Source: Methylosinus sp. LW4 (lineage in GTDB: Bacteria; Pseudomonadota; Alphaproteobacteria; Rhizobiales; Beijerinckiaceae). From it: a stretch of DNA of 64,000 bases. Position numbers and translations under genes: made by a program. Shown in pieces: positions 8,827 to 17,744 of this stretch (position 1 is the stretch's first letter; every line of letters begins with the position of its first letter). The notes beneath the pieces were generated by a model, which searched no databases, had not been told where the DNA came from, and saw only the letters and a list, made by a program, of their open reading frames with translations. The stretch spans positions 250,014 through 314,013 of the forward strand of contig NZ_KB900626.1 in assembly GCF_000379125.1 (NCBI RefSeq). The letters are read 5' to 3'.

Positions 8827-9881
8827 TCGCTCGCGAAAATGCGCCCGGCTTCGGGCGCGATGGAGATGCGCGCCGCATCGCCGACGCTGAATGGCGCGCC
8901 GCTGTTCGCGCCGCGCGAGACCCGCAAAGCCTCACCGCCGGAAAGACGCAGACGAAAATGCGTCGTCTCGCCGCGAAAGGCGACGTCTTCCACTATGCCG
9001 TCCAAGCCCGCGCTTTCATCGCTCGCCGGCGCGATGGCGATGCGCTCCGGCCGCACGGCGAGCACGGCTTTCGCGCCTTGCGAGAGACCGTCGCCTTCCG
9101 CCGGCAGGCGGCCGAAGGAGCCGACGAAGACGCCATTCTCGATGCGCCCCTCGAGGAAATTCATCTGGCCGATGAAGCCGGCGACGAAGCGCGTTGCGGG
9201 GCGCTCATAGACCTCTGTCGGCGCGCCGATCTGCTCTATGCGGCCGGCGCGCATCACGGCGATGCGATCGGCCATCACCAGCGCCTCGTCCTGATCGTGT
9301 GTGACGACGACGAAGCTCGTCTTCAGCCTGCGCTGGATTTCCTTGATCTGAAATTGCGTCTCCTCGCGCAATTGCCGATCGAGCGCGCCCAAAGGCTCGT
9401 CGAGCAGCAGCAGCCGCGGGCCGGGCGCGAGTGCGCGGGCGAGCGCGACGCGCTGGCGCTGGCCGCCGGAGAGACGGTCGGGCCTTCGCGTCTCGACGCC
9501 CTCGAGCCGCACGATCTGCAAGAGCTCGGCGACGCGGGCGGCGATCTCCGCTCTGCCCTTGCCCTGGCGGCGCAGGCCGAAGGCGATATTGTCGAAGACG
9601 GAGAGATGCGGAAACAGCGCATAGGATTGGAACATGAGATTGACCGGGCGCCGATGCGGCGGCGCGCCGCTCACATCGGCGCCGCCGATCTCGATGCGGC
9701 CGGCGTCCAATGTCTCGAAGCCGGCGACGAGGCGCATCAGCGTGGTCTTGCCGCAGCCGGAGGGGCCGAGCAGAGCGAAGAATTCGCCGGCGCCGACCTC
9801 GAGCGACACGTCCTCGAGCGCCGCGATCGCGCCGAAGCGCTTGGACGCGCCTTTGATCGAGAGTAGCGGCGCGTCGGTCAT
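8823..9881 (-). CDS. ABC transporter ATP-binding protein, PotA/PotG type
   Basis: This 352-residue ATPase powers the import system. Walker A is GPSGCGKTT, the signature is LSGGQRQRVALARAL, and Walker B is LLLLDEPLGALD followed by the switch His in VVVTHDQDEAL. A C-terminal TOBE region (from about residue 270) fits the polyamine/iron/spermidine import class. It heads a three-gene unit with both permeases. No gene for the periplasmic binding protein (PotD/PotF) is adjacent, so polyamine specificity is inferred from the permeases only. Confidence 0.9.
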   Translation of the reverse strand: MTDAPLLSIKGASKRFGAIAALEDVSLEVGAGEFFALLGPSGCGKTTLMRLVAGFETLDAGRIEIGGADVSGAPPHRRPVNLMFQSYALFPHLSVFDNIAFGLRRQGKGRAEIAARVAELLQIVRLEGVETRRPDRLSGGQRQRVALARALAPGPRLLLLDEPLGALDRQLREETQFQIKEIQRRLKTSFVVVTHDQDEALVMADRIAVMRAGRIEQIGAPTEVYERPATRFVAGFIGQMNFLEGRIENGVFVGSFGRLPAEGDGLSQGAKAVLAVRPERIAIAPASDESAGLDGIVEDVAFRGETTHFRLRLSGGEALRVSRGANSGAPFSVGDAARISIAPEAGRIFASE

Positions 9882-9909
9882 TTCGCTCCCGTTCTGCGAT
9901 CACCGTGTA

Positions 9910-9969
9910 GCGAGCCTGAAGGCTCGCGGTCCGGGCGCGCGCTCTTGGACCGCGAGCCTTCAGGCTCGC
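9910..9969. repeat. 23-bp perfect inverted repeat
   Basis: The arm at 9910-9932 (GCGAGCCTGAAGGCTCGC plus GGTCC) is repeated exactly inverted at 9947-9969, with a 14-base spacer. Each arm is itself a small hairpin (GCGAGCC-TGAA-GGCTCGC). It lies between the methyltransferase stop and the ABC ATPase start on the minus strand. It could be a REP-type dispersed element or reduce read-through; there is no T-tract. Confidence 0.75.
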
Positions 9970-9977
9970 CGATCCCG

Positions 9978-10673
9978 TCAGCCGTCCCGGCGGAAGGCCG
10001 CGCGCCAATGGCGGACCATTGCGTTCGTCGCGGAAATATCCTCGAGCGTCTCGCAACGCAAGCCGCCGACGGCGAGCGCGTCCATGCGGCTCGGCGGCAG
10101 CGGCCAAGGCGGGCCGCCCACCTCTTGGCCCTCGTCGCGGGCGCGGGCGATGACGAGCAGCGTTCCGCCCGGCGCGATGAGGCCGGCGAGCGCCTGCGCC
10201 GCCGCATCCAGCAGCGTGTCGGGCAGGGCTTGCAGCGTGTAGCATTCATGGACGAGATCGAAGCCGCCGCGCCATTCCTCCGGCGCGGCGAAGAGATCGG
10301 CGGAGCGATAATCGACGGCGCTCTGCGGAAAGCGGCGCTTCGCCCAGGCGACGGCCTCCTCCACGAGATCGAAGGCGGTCACGCGCGCGCCGGCGGCGGC
10401 GAGCGCCTCGGCGTTGTCGCCGAGACCGCAGCCGATATCGAGAGTGCGCAACCCGTCGAGGCGCCGGGTCGCGAGCCAGTCGGCGAGCAGCGGATGCGGC
10501 GCGAGATGCGCCCATGGCACGCCGGCGGCGTCGCCCTCGGCGAGGCGATAGACGGCCTCGAACCAATCCTTGCGCTGTGGATCGGCCGCGACGCCGCCGG
10601 GCGTCTTATGCGGGTCGATCTCGTCGAGACGGGCTCGCGCAGCGGCGCGGCGCGCGAAAAACTCCTCGGTCAC
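9978..10673 (-). CDS. Class I SAM-dependent methyltransferase
   Basis: The product of about 231 residues carries the AdoMet-binding motif LRTLDIGCGLGDNAEAL, an acidic loop (VTAFDLVEEAV) and a post-motif YRSADLF. The substrate is not recognisable. I prefer the GTG at 10673: it overlaps the holC stop as GTGA and has GGGAG upstream; ATG 10688 in the same frame would add five residues. Translational coupling to holC is likely, though no functional link is obvious. Confidence 0.8.
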   Translation of the reverse strand: MTEEFFARRAAARARLDEIDPHKTPGGVAADPQRKDWFEAVYRLAEGDAAGVPWAHLAPHPLLADWLATRRLDGLRTLDIGCGLGDNAEALAAAGARVTAFDLVEEAVAWAKRRFPQSAVDYRSADLFAAPEEWRGGFDLVHECYTLQALPDTLLDAAAQALAGLIAPGGTLLVIARARDEGQEVGGPPWPLPPSRMDALAVGGLRCETLEDISATNAMVRHWRAAFRRDG

Positions 10674-11137
10674 GCCTGCTTCTCCCATTTGCCTTCCTCG
10701 CTCTGGCGCCAATAGGAGAGCGTGTGGCCTTCCGTCTTCAGCTGCCGCCATTGCGCGCGCGCGGCCTGCACCGCCGCCTCGTCATTGCCGTCGAACATGA
10801 GTATGGCGCGCTCCTCCGGCGCGCTCGCAGTGTCGGCGAGCACGGGGGCAAGCTCCGCATTTTCCACGAAGAAGCGGACATGGGCGCGATTGGGATTGTC
10901 GCGGCCGATGGTGAGGAAGATCGGCTGCGTCTCGGGATCGTCGTCCTTGGCCGTGCCATGCGGCAGAAAGCTCTCCCCCGCATAGGACCAGAGCAGATCG
11001 TCGAGCGCCTCCAGCCGCCGCGCGCTGGTCGCCTGCACCACGACGCGCCAGTCGCGCGCCAGCGACAGCTCGAGCAGCTTGGGCAGGGCGCTCTCCAGCG
11101 GGAGGCGCTGGAGATGGTAGAACCAGACATCCGTCAT
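10670..11137 (-). CDS. holC: DNA polymerase III chi subunit
   Basis: This 155-residue protein matches the chi subunit (HolC), which links the clamp loader to single-strand binding protein. Recognisable features are the start MTDVWFYHLQRLPLESALPKLLELSLARDWRVVVQ, the segment RLEALDDLLWSY, and the HG plus QPIFLT and NPNRAHVRFFVENA blocks. The start at 11137 is chosen from the GGAAG site and family length; the frame extends to 11152. A 4-base overlap joins it to the methyltransferase. Confidence 0.93.
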   Translation of the reverse strand: MTDVWFYHLQRLPLESALPKLLELSLARDWRVVVQATSARRLEALDDLLWSYAGESFLPHGTAKDDDPETQPIFLTIGRDNPNRAHVRFFVENAELAPVLADTASAPEERAILMFDGNDEAAVQAARAQWRQLKTEGHTLSYWRQSEEGKWEKQA

Positions 11138-11205
11138 GGCGAGAGCTTCCATGCTTCGCGCGTCGAAGGGCTATGGGGTTTCACACGTCGCGAGACGCGA
11201 TGGCG

Positions 11206-11381
11206 GTCATGGCCGGGCTTGTCCCGGCCATCCACGCCAAGCAGCTGAGAAACCGAAGGAAAGCGCCCGCGATCGACGGATTTAGTCCACGGCCGGCGTC
11301 GTCGGAGGGTCAGCGTTCCCCTGAGCTTTTTAGATGCCTCGGCCTCCTGGCGTGGGTGGCCGGGACAAGCCCGGCCATGAC
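11206..11381. repeat. Inverted pair of GGCCGGG/CCCGGCC palindromic repeats
   Basis: A 33-base unit at 11206-11238 (core CATGGCCGGGCTTGTCCC) recurs inverted at 11349-11381 with one mismatch. The 110-base spacer holds no gene. These units are the well-known intergenic palindromes of Rhizobiales (translated as GRDKPGHD in some frames). The pair fills most of the 325-base gap between xth and holC, which otherwise holds nothing I can identify. Confidence 0.8.
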
Positions 11382-11462
11382 GCCGCGGGTGCGAGCAGGA
11401 TGGCGCATTCGATGGCCATCGAGGGGGAAGCTCCGCTGCTGGGCTCCTCGCGACGACGCCCA

Positions 11463-12239
11463 TCATTCCAGCTCGCATCTTATCGGCACATGGTCGGAGG
11501 GTTTGGCGCCGGCGCGCAATTCCTTGTCGATAGTCACGCTCTGCAAGCGATCGGCGGCCTGCGGCGAGAGCAGAAGATGGTCGATGCGAATGCCATTGTT
11601 CTTCTGCCAGGCGCCGGCCTGATAATCCCAGAATGTGTAGAGCCCGGCGGCGTCGGTGGAGGCGCGCAGCGCCTCCGTATAGCCGAGGTTCAGCAGCTCC
11701 TGGAATTTGGCGCGCGTCTGCGGCAGGAACAGCGCGTCGCCGGCCCAGGCTTTGGGGTCGTGGACGTCGCCCGCCGCGGGAATGACATTGTAATCGCCGG
11801 CCAGAACCACAGGCTCCTCCAGCGCCAGAAGGCTCGCCGCATGGGCGATGAGGCAGTCCATGAAGGCGAGCTTGTATGTGTATTTCTCTGTGTCCGGCGG
11901 ATTGCCGTTGGGCAGATAGATGCTGGCGACGCGCAACGCGCCATGATCGGTGGAGACCACGGCCTCTATGTAGCGCGCCTGCGGATCATGCTCGAATTTC
12001 GGCAGGCCGCGCACCACCTCTATCGGCGTCTTGGAGAGGATGGCGACGCCGTTGAAGGTCTTCTGCCCATGCGTCTCGACATTATAGCCGAGGTCCTCGA
12101 TCTCGGCGCGCGGGAAGGCCTTGTCCTCGCATTTGATCTCTTGCAGGCACAGCACGTCCGGCGCGACCGCGCGCAGATAGGCGGTGAGCGGCTCCAGCCG
12201 CTGGCGGACGGAATTGACGTTCCAAGTGGCGATGCGCAA
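11463..12239 (-). CDS. xth: Exodeoxyribonuclease III
   Basis: This 258-residue enzyme is a Mg-dependent 3'-5' exonuclease and apurinic endonuclease for base-excision repair. Catalytic residues are visible: Asn7 (WNVNS), Glu34 (CLQEIKCED), Asp149 and Asn151 (AGDYNVIP), and the C-terminal Asp249-His250 pair (SDHVPI). The start codon is TTG at 12239, 6 bases after GGAG, and gives the exact family N-terminus (RIATWNVNSVR). The gene is divergent from the HAD phosphatase. Confidence 0.96.
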   Translation of the reverse strand: MRIATWNVNSVRQRLEPLTAYLRAVAPDVLCLQEIKCEDKAFPRAEIEDLGYNVETHGQKTFNGVAILSKTPIEVVRGLPKFEHDPQARYIEAVVSTDHGALRVASIYLPNGNPPDTEKYTYKLAFMDCLIAHAASLLALEEPVVLAGDYNVIPAAGDVHDPKAWAGDALFLPQTRAKFQELLNLGYTEALRASTDAAGLYTFWDYQAGAWQKNNGIRIDHLLLSPQAADRLQSVTIDKELRAGAKPSDHVPIRCELE

Positions 12240-12361
12240 GGCGGGCTCCCGGTCATGGACCGGACCTCGTCATAGCGCGCGCGCCGCCGGAATGAAACGT
12301 TCCGCTCCAATTGTCGTCACAGGTCGGGGCTATATGCTCGCCTCGAGCCCGGAGCCCCCGA

Positions 12362-12979
12362 ATGTTCGTGAAATCTCGCGTCACCACCGTCGTCTTCGAT
12401 GTCGGCAATGTGCTGGTCGATTGGAATCCCCGCTATCTCTATCGCAAGCTCTTCGACGATTCGCAGGCGATGGAGCGCTTCCTCGGCGAGGTCTGCACCT
12501 CGGATTGGAATCTGGAATTGGATCGCGGGCGGCCCTTCGCCGAGGCGGTGGCCGAGCGCGTCGCGCTCTATCCCGATCTCGCCGATCTCATTCGCGCCTA
12601 TGATACGCGCTGGAGCGAGATGATCGCCGGGCCGATCGCGGGGACGGTGGCGCTGCTGGAGCGGCTCGCCGCGCGTGGGACGCCGCTCTATGCGCTCACC
12701 AATTTCTCGGATGAGAAATATGTGGAGACGTTCCCGCGCTTCGATTTTTTCCAGCGCTTCGCGGGCGTCGTCGTTTCCGGCCGTGTGGGGCTGCTGAAGC
12801 CCGACGCCGCCATCTATCGGCTGCTGCTCGAGAGCTATGGGCTCGATCCGGCCGCTTGCATTTTCATCGATGATTCGGCGGCCAATGTGGAAGGCGCGCG
12901 CGCTGTGGGAATGCATGCGACGCGCTTCGAGAGCCCGGAGCAGGTCGAGCGGGAGCTGTCGGAGCTGGCGCTGCTGTGA
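12362..12979 (+). CDS. HAD superfamily hydrolase (YihX-like phosphatase)
   Basis: The 205-residue product is a HAD subfamily IA protein. Motif 1 is FDVGNVLVDW (nucleophile Asp13), motif 2 is YALTNFSDE, motif 3 has the Lys in GLLKPDAAIYRL, and motif 4 is FIDDSAANVEGARA. The usual general-acid Asp two residues after the nucleophile is Gly here, as in YihX-type sugar-phosphate phosphatases with the same FDxGNV signature. The exact substrate is not predictable. The gene is convergent with pyrF. Confidence 0.88.
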   Translation: MFVKSRVTTVVFDVGNVLVDWNPRYLYRKLFDDSQAMERFLGEVCTSDWNLELDRGRPFAEAVAERVALYPDLADLIRAYDTRWSEMIAGPIAGTVALLERLAARGTPLYALTNFSDEKYVETFPRFDFFQRFAGVVVSGRVGLLKPDAAIYRLLLESYGLDPAACIFIDDSAANVEGARAVGMHATRFESPEQVERELSELALL

Positions 12980-12988
12980 GCGGCGCGC

Positions 12989-13702
12989 TCAGCCGCCGAG
13001 CGCGGCCGAGATTTCCGCGACGATTTGCTCGGCGGCGGCGCGTGGGGCGGGCGCCTGCGTCACCGGCCGGCCGACGACGAGATGGTCCGCCCCGGCGGCG
13101 ATGGCCTCGCCCGGCGTCATCACCCTCTTTTGATCGCCGAGCGCGGCGCCGGCGGGGCGCACGCCGGGCGTCACCAGCGCCATTTTAGGCCCGACGAGCG
13201 CGCGAATCGGCGCCACCTCCTGCGGCGACAGGATCAGCCCGTCGATTCCCGCATCCTTGGCCTGAGTCGCACGGCGCGACACCAGCTCGGCGACGCCGAT
13301 GGAATAGCCGGCCTCGGCGAGATCGGCATCGTCATAGGAGGTCATCACCGTGACGGCGAGCAGCCGCAGGCCGCCATCGCCCGCGCCCTGGCGGGCGGCG
13401 CGCATCGTCTGCGGAAAGCCGTGAATGGTGAGGAAATCCGCGCCGAGCCGGGCGATCTGCCGCGTCGCGCGCTCCACCGTCTGGCCGATGTCGTGGAGCT
13501 TGAGATCGACGAAGACGTTTTTACCCTTCGCCTTCAGCTCCCCTACTAGCGGCAGGCCGCCGCCATAGGCCAGCTCCATGCCGATCTTGTAGAAGGAGAC
13601 CGAATCGCCGAGCCGCGCGACCAGCGCCCGCGCCGCTTCCACGCCATCGACGTCCAGCGCGACGATCAGCCGATTGCGCGCAATGTCTGCGTCCGAGCCC
13701 AT
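12989..13702 (-). CDS. pyrF: Orotidine 5'-phosphate decarboxylase
   Basis: PyrF makes UMP in the last step of de novo pyrimidine synthesis. The 237-residue TIM barrel has the active-site motif [11 protein letters not shown] (Asp66, Lys68, Asp71), the early LIVALDVD strand, and the phosphate-binding end segment [15 protein letters not shown]. The start at 13702 follows GAGGAG; the frame stays open to 13780 only because the upstream minisatellite lacks stops. The order pmtA-GNAT-pyrF on one strand suggests co-transcription. Confidence 0.96.
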   Translation of the reverse strand: MGSDADIARNRLIVALDVDGVEAARALVARLGDSVSFYKIGMELAYGGGLPLVGELKAKGKNVFVDLKLHDIGQTVERATRQIARLGADFLTIHGFPQTMRAARQGAGDGGLRLLAVTVMTSYDDADLAEAGYSIGVAELVSRRATQAKDAGIDGLILSPQEVAPIRALVGPKMALVTPGVRPAGAALGDQKRVMTPGEAIAAGADHLVVGRPVTQAPAPRAAAEQIVAEISAALGG

Positions 13703-13715
13703 GCTCGCGCTCCTC

Positions 13716-13790
13716 TCCAAGTCGAAGCCGTCCAAGTCTAGGCCGTCCAAGTCGCGCCAATCCAAGTCGCGCCCGTCCAAGTCAGCTCGG
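13716..13790. repeat. 15-bp tandem repeat, five units
   Basis: Five consecutive units start with TCCAAGTC (13716, 13731, 13746, 13761, 13776), with variable last seven bases such as GCGCCCG. On the minus strand it reads as (L)DLDG-like codons fused in frame to pyrF but lies upstream of the pyrF ribosome site. The last unit overlaps the original stop codon of the GNAT gene. Confidence 0.85.
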
Positions 13791-14209
13791 CGGCGTCAGC
13801 CATTTGCTCATCAGCACGCGCGGCGCGACCTCATAGCCGAGGCGCTCATAGAAGAGACGACGCCAGTATTGGTCTCCCGCACGAGCAGCTGCGCTTTGAC
13901 GACGCCGCGCTGGCGCAGCCACTCCTCGGCGGCTTTCGCCATCTCGCGGCCGACCCCGACGCCGCGCGAATCTGGATCCGACGCCAGATAATAGAGCCAG
14001 CCGCGATGGCCGTCGTGGCCGACCATGACGGCGCCGATGATGCGGCCCGCGCCATCCATGCTGATGAGCACATCCGAACTCGGGCCGGCCTTGGCGAAGC
14101 GGAAATCCGCGGCCGGATCATTATAGCTGACCACGAGGCGGCAAGCGCGCCAAAGCGCGACAATGGCGGCCTCGTCCTCGCGAGCGGCGCTGCGAATCGC
14201 CAGACTCAT
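13782..14209 (-). pseudogene. GNAT-family N-acetyltransferase, frameshifted near the C-terminus
   Basis: The frame starting at 14209 encodes a GNAT protein with the acetyl-CoA-binding segment LASDPDSRGVGVGREMAKAAEEWLRQRG. After VRETNTGVVS the frame runs out into SSMSASAMRSRRAC and stops at 13811. A second frame restores the expected family ending FYERLGYEVAPRVLM and stops at 13782. One base is missing in the CTCTTC run at about 13851-13858. An intact gene would encode about 142 residues, related to YpeA/RimI-like acetyltransferases. The change could be a real mutation or a sequencing error. The truncated product would lose the conserved Tyr-containing last beta strands. Confidence 0.8.
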
Positions 14210-14236
14210 GGGCTCCTCGCGTCGCCGCCGCGCGCG

Positions 14237-14842
14237 TCACCCGGCCTTGCGGCCGTAGCGCCACACGCGCGCCGGCGGAATATTCGCCCACACCTGCGAG
14301 CCCACGGCGGTGAAGGCGGAGCCGTCGGGATGGCGCTTCAGCGGCATGGGCGAGAACAGGCCATAGGTGAACTGAATGATGATGCCGCCCGGCGCCATCA
14401 TCTCGAAGCCCTGGTCGAGCAGGCGGAGCCGGTCCGATTCGGGCTGGTTGAGCAGCGGCAGGCTGGAGACGATGGTGGAGATCGGCCCGGCGAGCTTGCC
14501 GGCCAGCGTCTGCTTCAGCGAATAGGCGTCGCCCTGCACCACCTCGACGCCCGGAAAGCGCTGGCGCAAAAGATCGCAGAAAGCGGTCTCATATTCCACC
14601 AGCAGCAGGCGCGAGGCGGGAACGCCATGCTCCAGCAACGCCTGCGTGACCGGGCCGGTGCCCGGTCCGAGCTCGACGATCGGCCCTTCGCGGGAAAGAT
14701 CGACATAGCTCGCCATGGCGCGGGCGAGCATGGGGCCCGAGGGCGAGACGGCGCCGACGCCGCGAGGATTTTCCATCCAGGACCGCAGAAAGCGCGCATT
14801 ATCGGCGAGAGCGGATTTCAGTGGCTCGATATTCAGTGACAC
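14237..14842 (-). CDS. pmtA: Phospholipid N-methyltransferase, rhizobial PmtA type
   Basis: The 201-residue enzyme uses AdoMet to methylate phosphatidylethanolamine towards phosphatidylcholine. Diagnostic features are the N-terminal FLRSWMENPRGVGAVSPSGPMLARAM, motif I GPIVELGPGTGPVTQALLEHG, and the substrate-side segments SSLPLLN and IIQFTYGLFSP. The start is GTG at 14842 with a distant GAGGGG site. It lies 76 bases downstream of dnaJ on the same strand, an order I recall from rhizobia. Confidence 0.9.
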   Translation of the reverse strand: MSLNIEPLKSALADNARFLRSWMENPRGVGAVSPSGPMLARAMASYVDLSREGPIVELGPGTGPVTQALLEHGVPASRLLLVEYETAFCDLLRQRFPGVEVVQGDAYSLKQTLAGKLAGPISTIVSSLPLLNQPESDRLRLLDQGFEMMAPGGIIIQFTYGLFSPMPLKRHPDGSAFTAVGSQVWANIPPARVWRYGRKAG

Positions 14843-14918
14843 GCTGAGACAGCCCCTCGATCGTTCCAGACGCGCGCGACCATGTATGAGGTCGCACGCC
14901 CGGTCAATGGCGCCCGCC

Positions 14919-16040
14919 TCATTTGCCGAACAGCTCTTTCATCTTCGCGAAGAAGCCGGTGGCCTCGGGATGCGTCTGGTGGGACGATTCTTCCTCGAAC
15001 TCGGTCAGCAGCTCGCGTTGGCGCTTGGTGAGACTTTGCGGCGTCTCGACGCTGATCTGCACATAGAGATCGCCCGATTCGCGTCCGCGCAGCAAAGGCA
15101 TGCCCTTGGCTTTCACCTTGATCTGCTTGCCGGTTTGCGCGCCCTCGGGAATTTTGATCTCGGTCTCGCCGCCGTCGATCGTATGGACGGTGATCTTGCC
15201 GCCGAGCGCCGCGCGCACCATTGAGATCGGCACGCGGCAATAGAGATCGGCGCCGTCGCGCTGGAAGAAGCTGTGCGGCTTCACCGACAGGAAAATATAG
15301 AGATCGCCGGACGGCCCGCCGCGCAGGCCGGCCTCGCCCTCGCCGGCGAGGCGGATGCGCGTGCCGTCCTCGACGCCGGGCGGCACATTGACGGAGAGCG
15401 TGCGCTCTATGGTGGCGCGGCCGGTTCCCGAGCAGGCGGAGCAGGGATTGTCGATCACCTCGCCGCGGCCCTGGCAGGTCGGGCAGGTGCGCTCTATGGC
15501 GAAGAAGCCCTGCTGGGCGCGAACCCGGCCATGGCCGGCGCAGGTGGGGCAGGTCTTGGGCTTGGAGCCTTTTTTGGCGCCGGCGCCGTCGCAAGCCTCG
15601 CAGGAGACGGAGGTCGGCAGCTTCAGCGTCGCCGCCTTGCCGTGGAAGGCCTCCTCCAGCGTGATCTCCATATTGTAGCGCAGGTCCGAGCCGCGCTCGC
15701 GGGCGGAGCCGCGGCCGCCGCCGCGCCGCCCCATCACCTCGCCGAAGAGATCGTCGAAAATATCGGCCATCGAGGCGGCGAAGCCGTCGCCGCCGCCGAA
15801 GCCGCCGCCGCCTTGCTCGAAGGCGGCATGGCCGAAACGGTCATAGGCGGCGCGCTTCTGCGTGTCGGAGAGGCATTGATAGGCCTCGTTGACCTCCTTG
15901 AAGCGCGCCTCGGCCTCGGCGTCGCCGGGATTGCGGTCGGGATGATATTGCATCGCGGCCTTGCGAAAGGCGATCTTGAGCTCGACGTCGGTCGAGGTCT
16001 TGGCGACGCCGAGAATTTCGTAGAAGTCGCGTTTGGACAT
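14919..16040 (-). CDS. dnaJ: Co-chaperone DnaJ
   Basis: DnaJ stimulates the ATPase of DnaK and delivers clients. The 373-residue product has a J domain ([18 protein letters not shown], with the HPDRNPG loop), a Gly/Phe-rich linker ([11 protein letters not shown]), four zinc-finger repeats ([32 protein letters not shown]) and the C-terminal substrate domains. It is a full-length type I protein. The dnaK gene lies on the same strand but about 2.1 kb upstream, separated by fliC and a toxin-antitoxin pair. Confidence 0.98.
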   Translation of the reverse strand: MSKRDFYEILGVAKTSTDVELKIAFRKAAMQYHPDRNPGDAEAEARFKEVNEAYQCLSDTQKRAAYDRFGHAAFEQGGGGFGGGDGFAASMADIFDDLFGEVMGRRGGGRGSARERGSDLRYNMEITLEEAFHGKAATLKLPTSVSCEACDGAGAKKGSKPKTCPTCAGHGRVRAQQGFFAIERTCPTCQGRGEVIDNPCSACSGTGRATIERTLSVNVPPGVEDGTRIRLAGEGEAGLRGGPSGDLYIFLSVKPHSFFQRDGADLYCRVPISMVRAALGGKITVHTIDGGETEIKIPEGAQTGKQIKVKAKGMPLLRGRESGDLYVQISVETPQSLTKRQRELLTEFEEESSHQTHPEATGFFAKMKELFGK

Positions 16041-16210
16041 GGGGTCGGTCGATAGGAGTTGGGGAAGGCGTCCTGCCGGCGGAGAGCCGAGGATCGCAGC
16101 CGATATAGGAACTCGGGAAATTTGTTACCACGGTTTGGCGGACGCGCCAAAGTCGTGTTTCCGAACCGGCTCCGCTCTTTCGCGCAGGGGCGCGCCGGCG
16201 GCGCGGCCGG

Positions 16211-17272
16211 TCACGCCGCCTGGAACAGCCGCAGGATGATCTGGCTGTTCTGATTGGCGATGGACATGGATTTCGCGGCGAGCTGCTGGCGCGTCTGCAA
16301 GGCCTGCAGCCGCGTCGACTCCTCATTGGCGTCGGCGTCCACCAGCGAGCCCACGCCCTGGTCCAGCGCCTCGCCCAGCGAGCGCATGAAATCATGCTGC
16401 GTGTCCAGCATGGATTTCGTCGAGCCGAGCCGCGCCGCATAATCGGTGAGATTGGCGATGGCGAGATCGGCGGCGGTCAGCGTGCTCGCATAATGGCCGC
16501 TCGCCAGCATTTGCGCATATTGCGCGTTGTTGGACTCCACTATGTCGGCGAAGCCGAAATAATTCGAGTAGCTCGAGCCGCCTGTGTTGATCGAATAGCC
16601 GACGGCGTCCTGCATGGACATGAAAAGCCCGGCGCCGGTCGGGTCGGTCTCGTTCGTCCAGGTGAAATTATTGAAAATCTTGCTGTCGTCGGCCGCGAGA
16701 ACGCCAGTGTCATAGGTGGTGACGAATTGCGCGCCCAGCCGGTTCGTCGTCGTTATCGTCTTCAGCGCGAAGAGCTTGGTGGGCGTGAAGTCGACATTCG
16801 TGAGGCTCGACCCGGCGCCCTTGCCGTCGACATAGCCGGCGGTGAACCGAATATTCGTCTGCGAGCCGTCGAGCAGATTGACGCCGTCGAAGGTGGAGGC
16901 GGCGACGATCGAGCGCATCTGCGCGCTCGACGCGATCAGCGAGGCGGCGATCTTGCCGGTGTCGGAGCCCGCCTGCGCGGCCTGGGCGACTAGGCTCTTG
17001 ATGTCGTTCATCACCGTGATGACGCGCTCGACGCCCGAGAGCGCCACGGCGAGCATTTGCGAGCCGACGCCGAGCGAATCGGTGATCGCGCTGGCGACGC
17101 CGCGGTCCGATTTCATCGTCTCGGCGATGCTCCAGGTGGAGGATTTGTCGGCCGCTGTGGAGATTTTCAGCCCGGTCGCGACCCGATTCTGGGTCTGCGC
17201 CAGCGCCGCTTGAGTGGCGCGCGCGCCCTGCAGCGCGATCGTCGCGGCGCTATTGGTGAGAATGCTCGACAT
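16211..17272 (-). CDS. fliC: Flagellin
   Basis: This 353-residue filament subunit has the conserved D0/D1 ends: N-terminal MSSILTNSAATIALQGARATQAALAQTQNRVATGLKIS (split by typical coils) and C-terminal LQTRQQLAAKSMSIANQNSQIILRLFQAA. The central 150 residues (positions about 130-270) are variable and surface exposed. AAAGG lies upstream of the ATG. No other flagellar gene is in the window, so it is an isolated flagellin, wedged between dnaK and dnaJ. The AT-rich 60 bases upstream probably contain its promoter. Confidence 0.95.
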   Translation of the reverse strand: MSSILTNSAATIALQGARATQAALAQTQNRVATGLKISTAADKSSTWSIAETMKSDRGVASAITDSLGVGSQMLAVALSGVERVITVMNDIKSLVAQAAQAGSDTGKIAASLIASSAQMRSIVAASTFDGVNLLDGSQTNIRFTAGYVDGKGAGSSLTNVDFTPTKLFALKTITTTNRLGAQFVTTYDTGVLAADDSKIFNNFTWTNETDPTGAGLFMSMQDAVGYSINTGGSSYSNYFGFADIVESNNAQYAQMLASGHYASTLTAADLAIANLTDYAARLGSTKSMLDTQHDFMRSLGEALDQGVGSLVDADANEESTRLQALQTRQQLAAKSMSIANQNSQIILRLFQAA

Positions 17273-17378
17273 CGCAACCTTTCGCGAAGGATCGATGTCG
17301 GTTTAACCATAAAAATTTAAAATTGCGCTTACGATTGTGGAGGAGGGAAGTTTCGCGTCGGTCTTGCGCGGGGAGCGA

Positions 17379-17744
17379 TCAGTCGAGGGGAATTGTGCGG
17401 TCGTCGAGGATCGCCGTCAGTTCGGCGATCAGCTTCGGAAGATCGGCCGCTGCGGTGTCCCAGACGACGCGGAAATCCAGCTCGAAATAGCCGTGTGCGA
17501 TCCGGTTGCGAACGCCCTTCATTTTGGACCAGGCCAAGTGCGAATGGGCGACGCGAAATTGTGGATGATCGCGTTCGATCCGCGTCGCCATCTCGCCGAT
17601 GTTGAGGAGGCTCATCGCGACGGCTTGCTGTGTTCGGATATCGCCGAGAAAATCCTGCAGCTCCATGCCCTCGACGAAGACCGTTGCGCGGCTGGCGGCC
17701 TCGAGCATTTGCTCGAGGAGCACGCGGGGGCCGTAGGTTTTCAT
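17379..17744 (-). CDS. hepT: HEPN-domain toxin, HepT-like (DUF86)
   Basis: The 121-residue all-alpha protein has the HEPN ribonuclease signature R-x4-H in GVRNRIAHGYFELD, preceded by the DUF86 pattern QQAVAMSLLNIGEMATRI. HepT toxins cleave RNA and are silenced by their MNT partner, which di- or poly-AMPylates a Tyr near the motif; the Tyr in AHGY is present. Its ATG overlaps the antitoxin stop by 4 bases (ATGA). The catalytic residues are intact, so the toxin looks active. Confidence 0.88.
   Translation of the reverse strand: MKTYGPRVLLEQMLEAASRATVFVEGMELQDFLGDIRTQQAVAMSLLNIGEMATRIERDHPQFRVAHSHLAWSKMKGVRNRIAHGYFELDFRVVWDTAAADLPKLIAELTAILDDRTIPLD

Noticed and set aside
13716..13790. Possible CRISPR-like array
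   Set aside because: The repeats are 15 bp, directly adjacent and without spacers, so it is a minisatellite.
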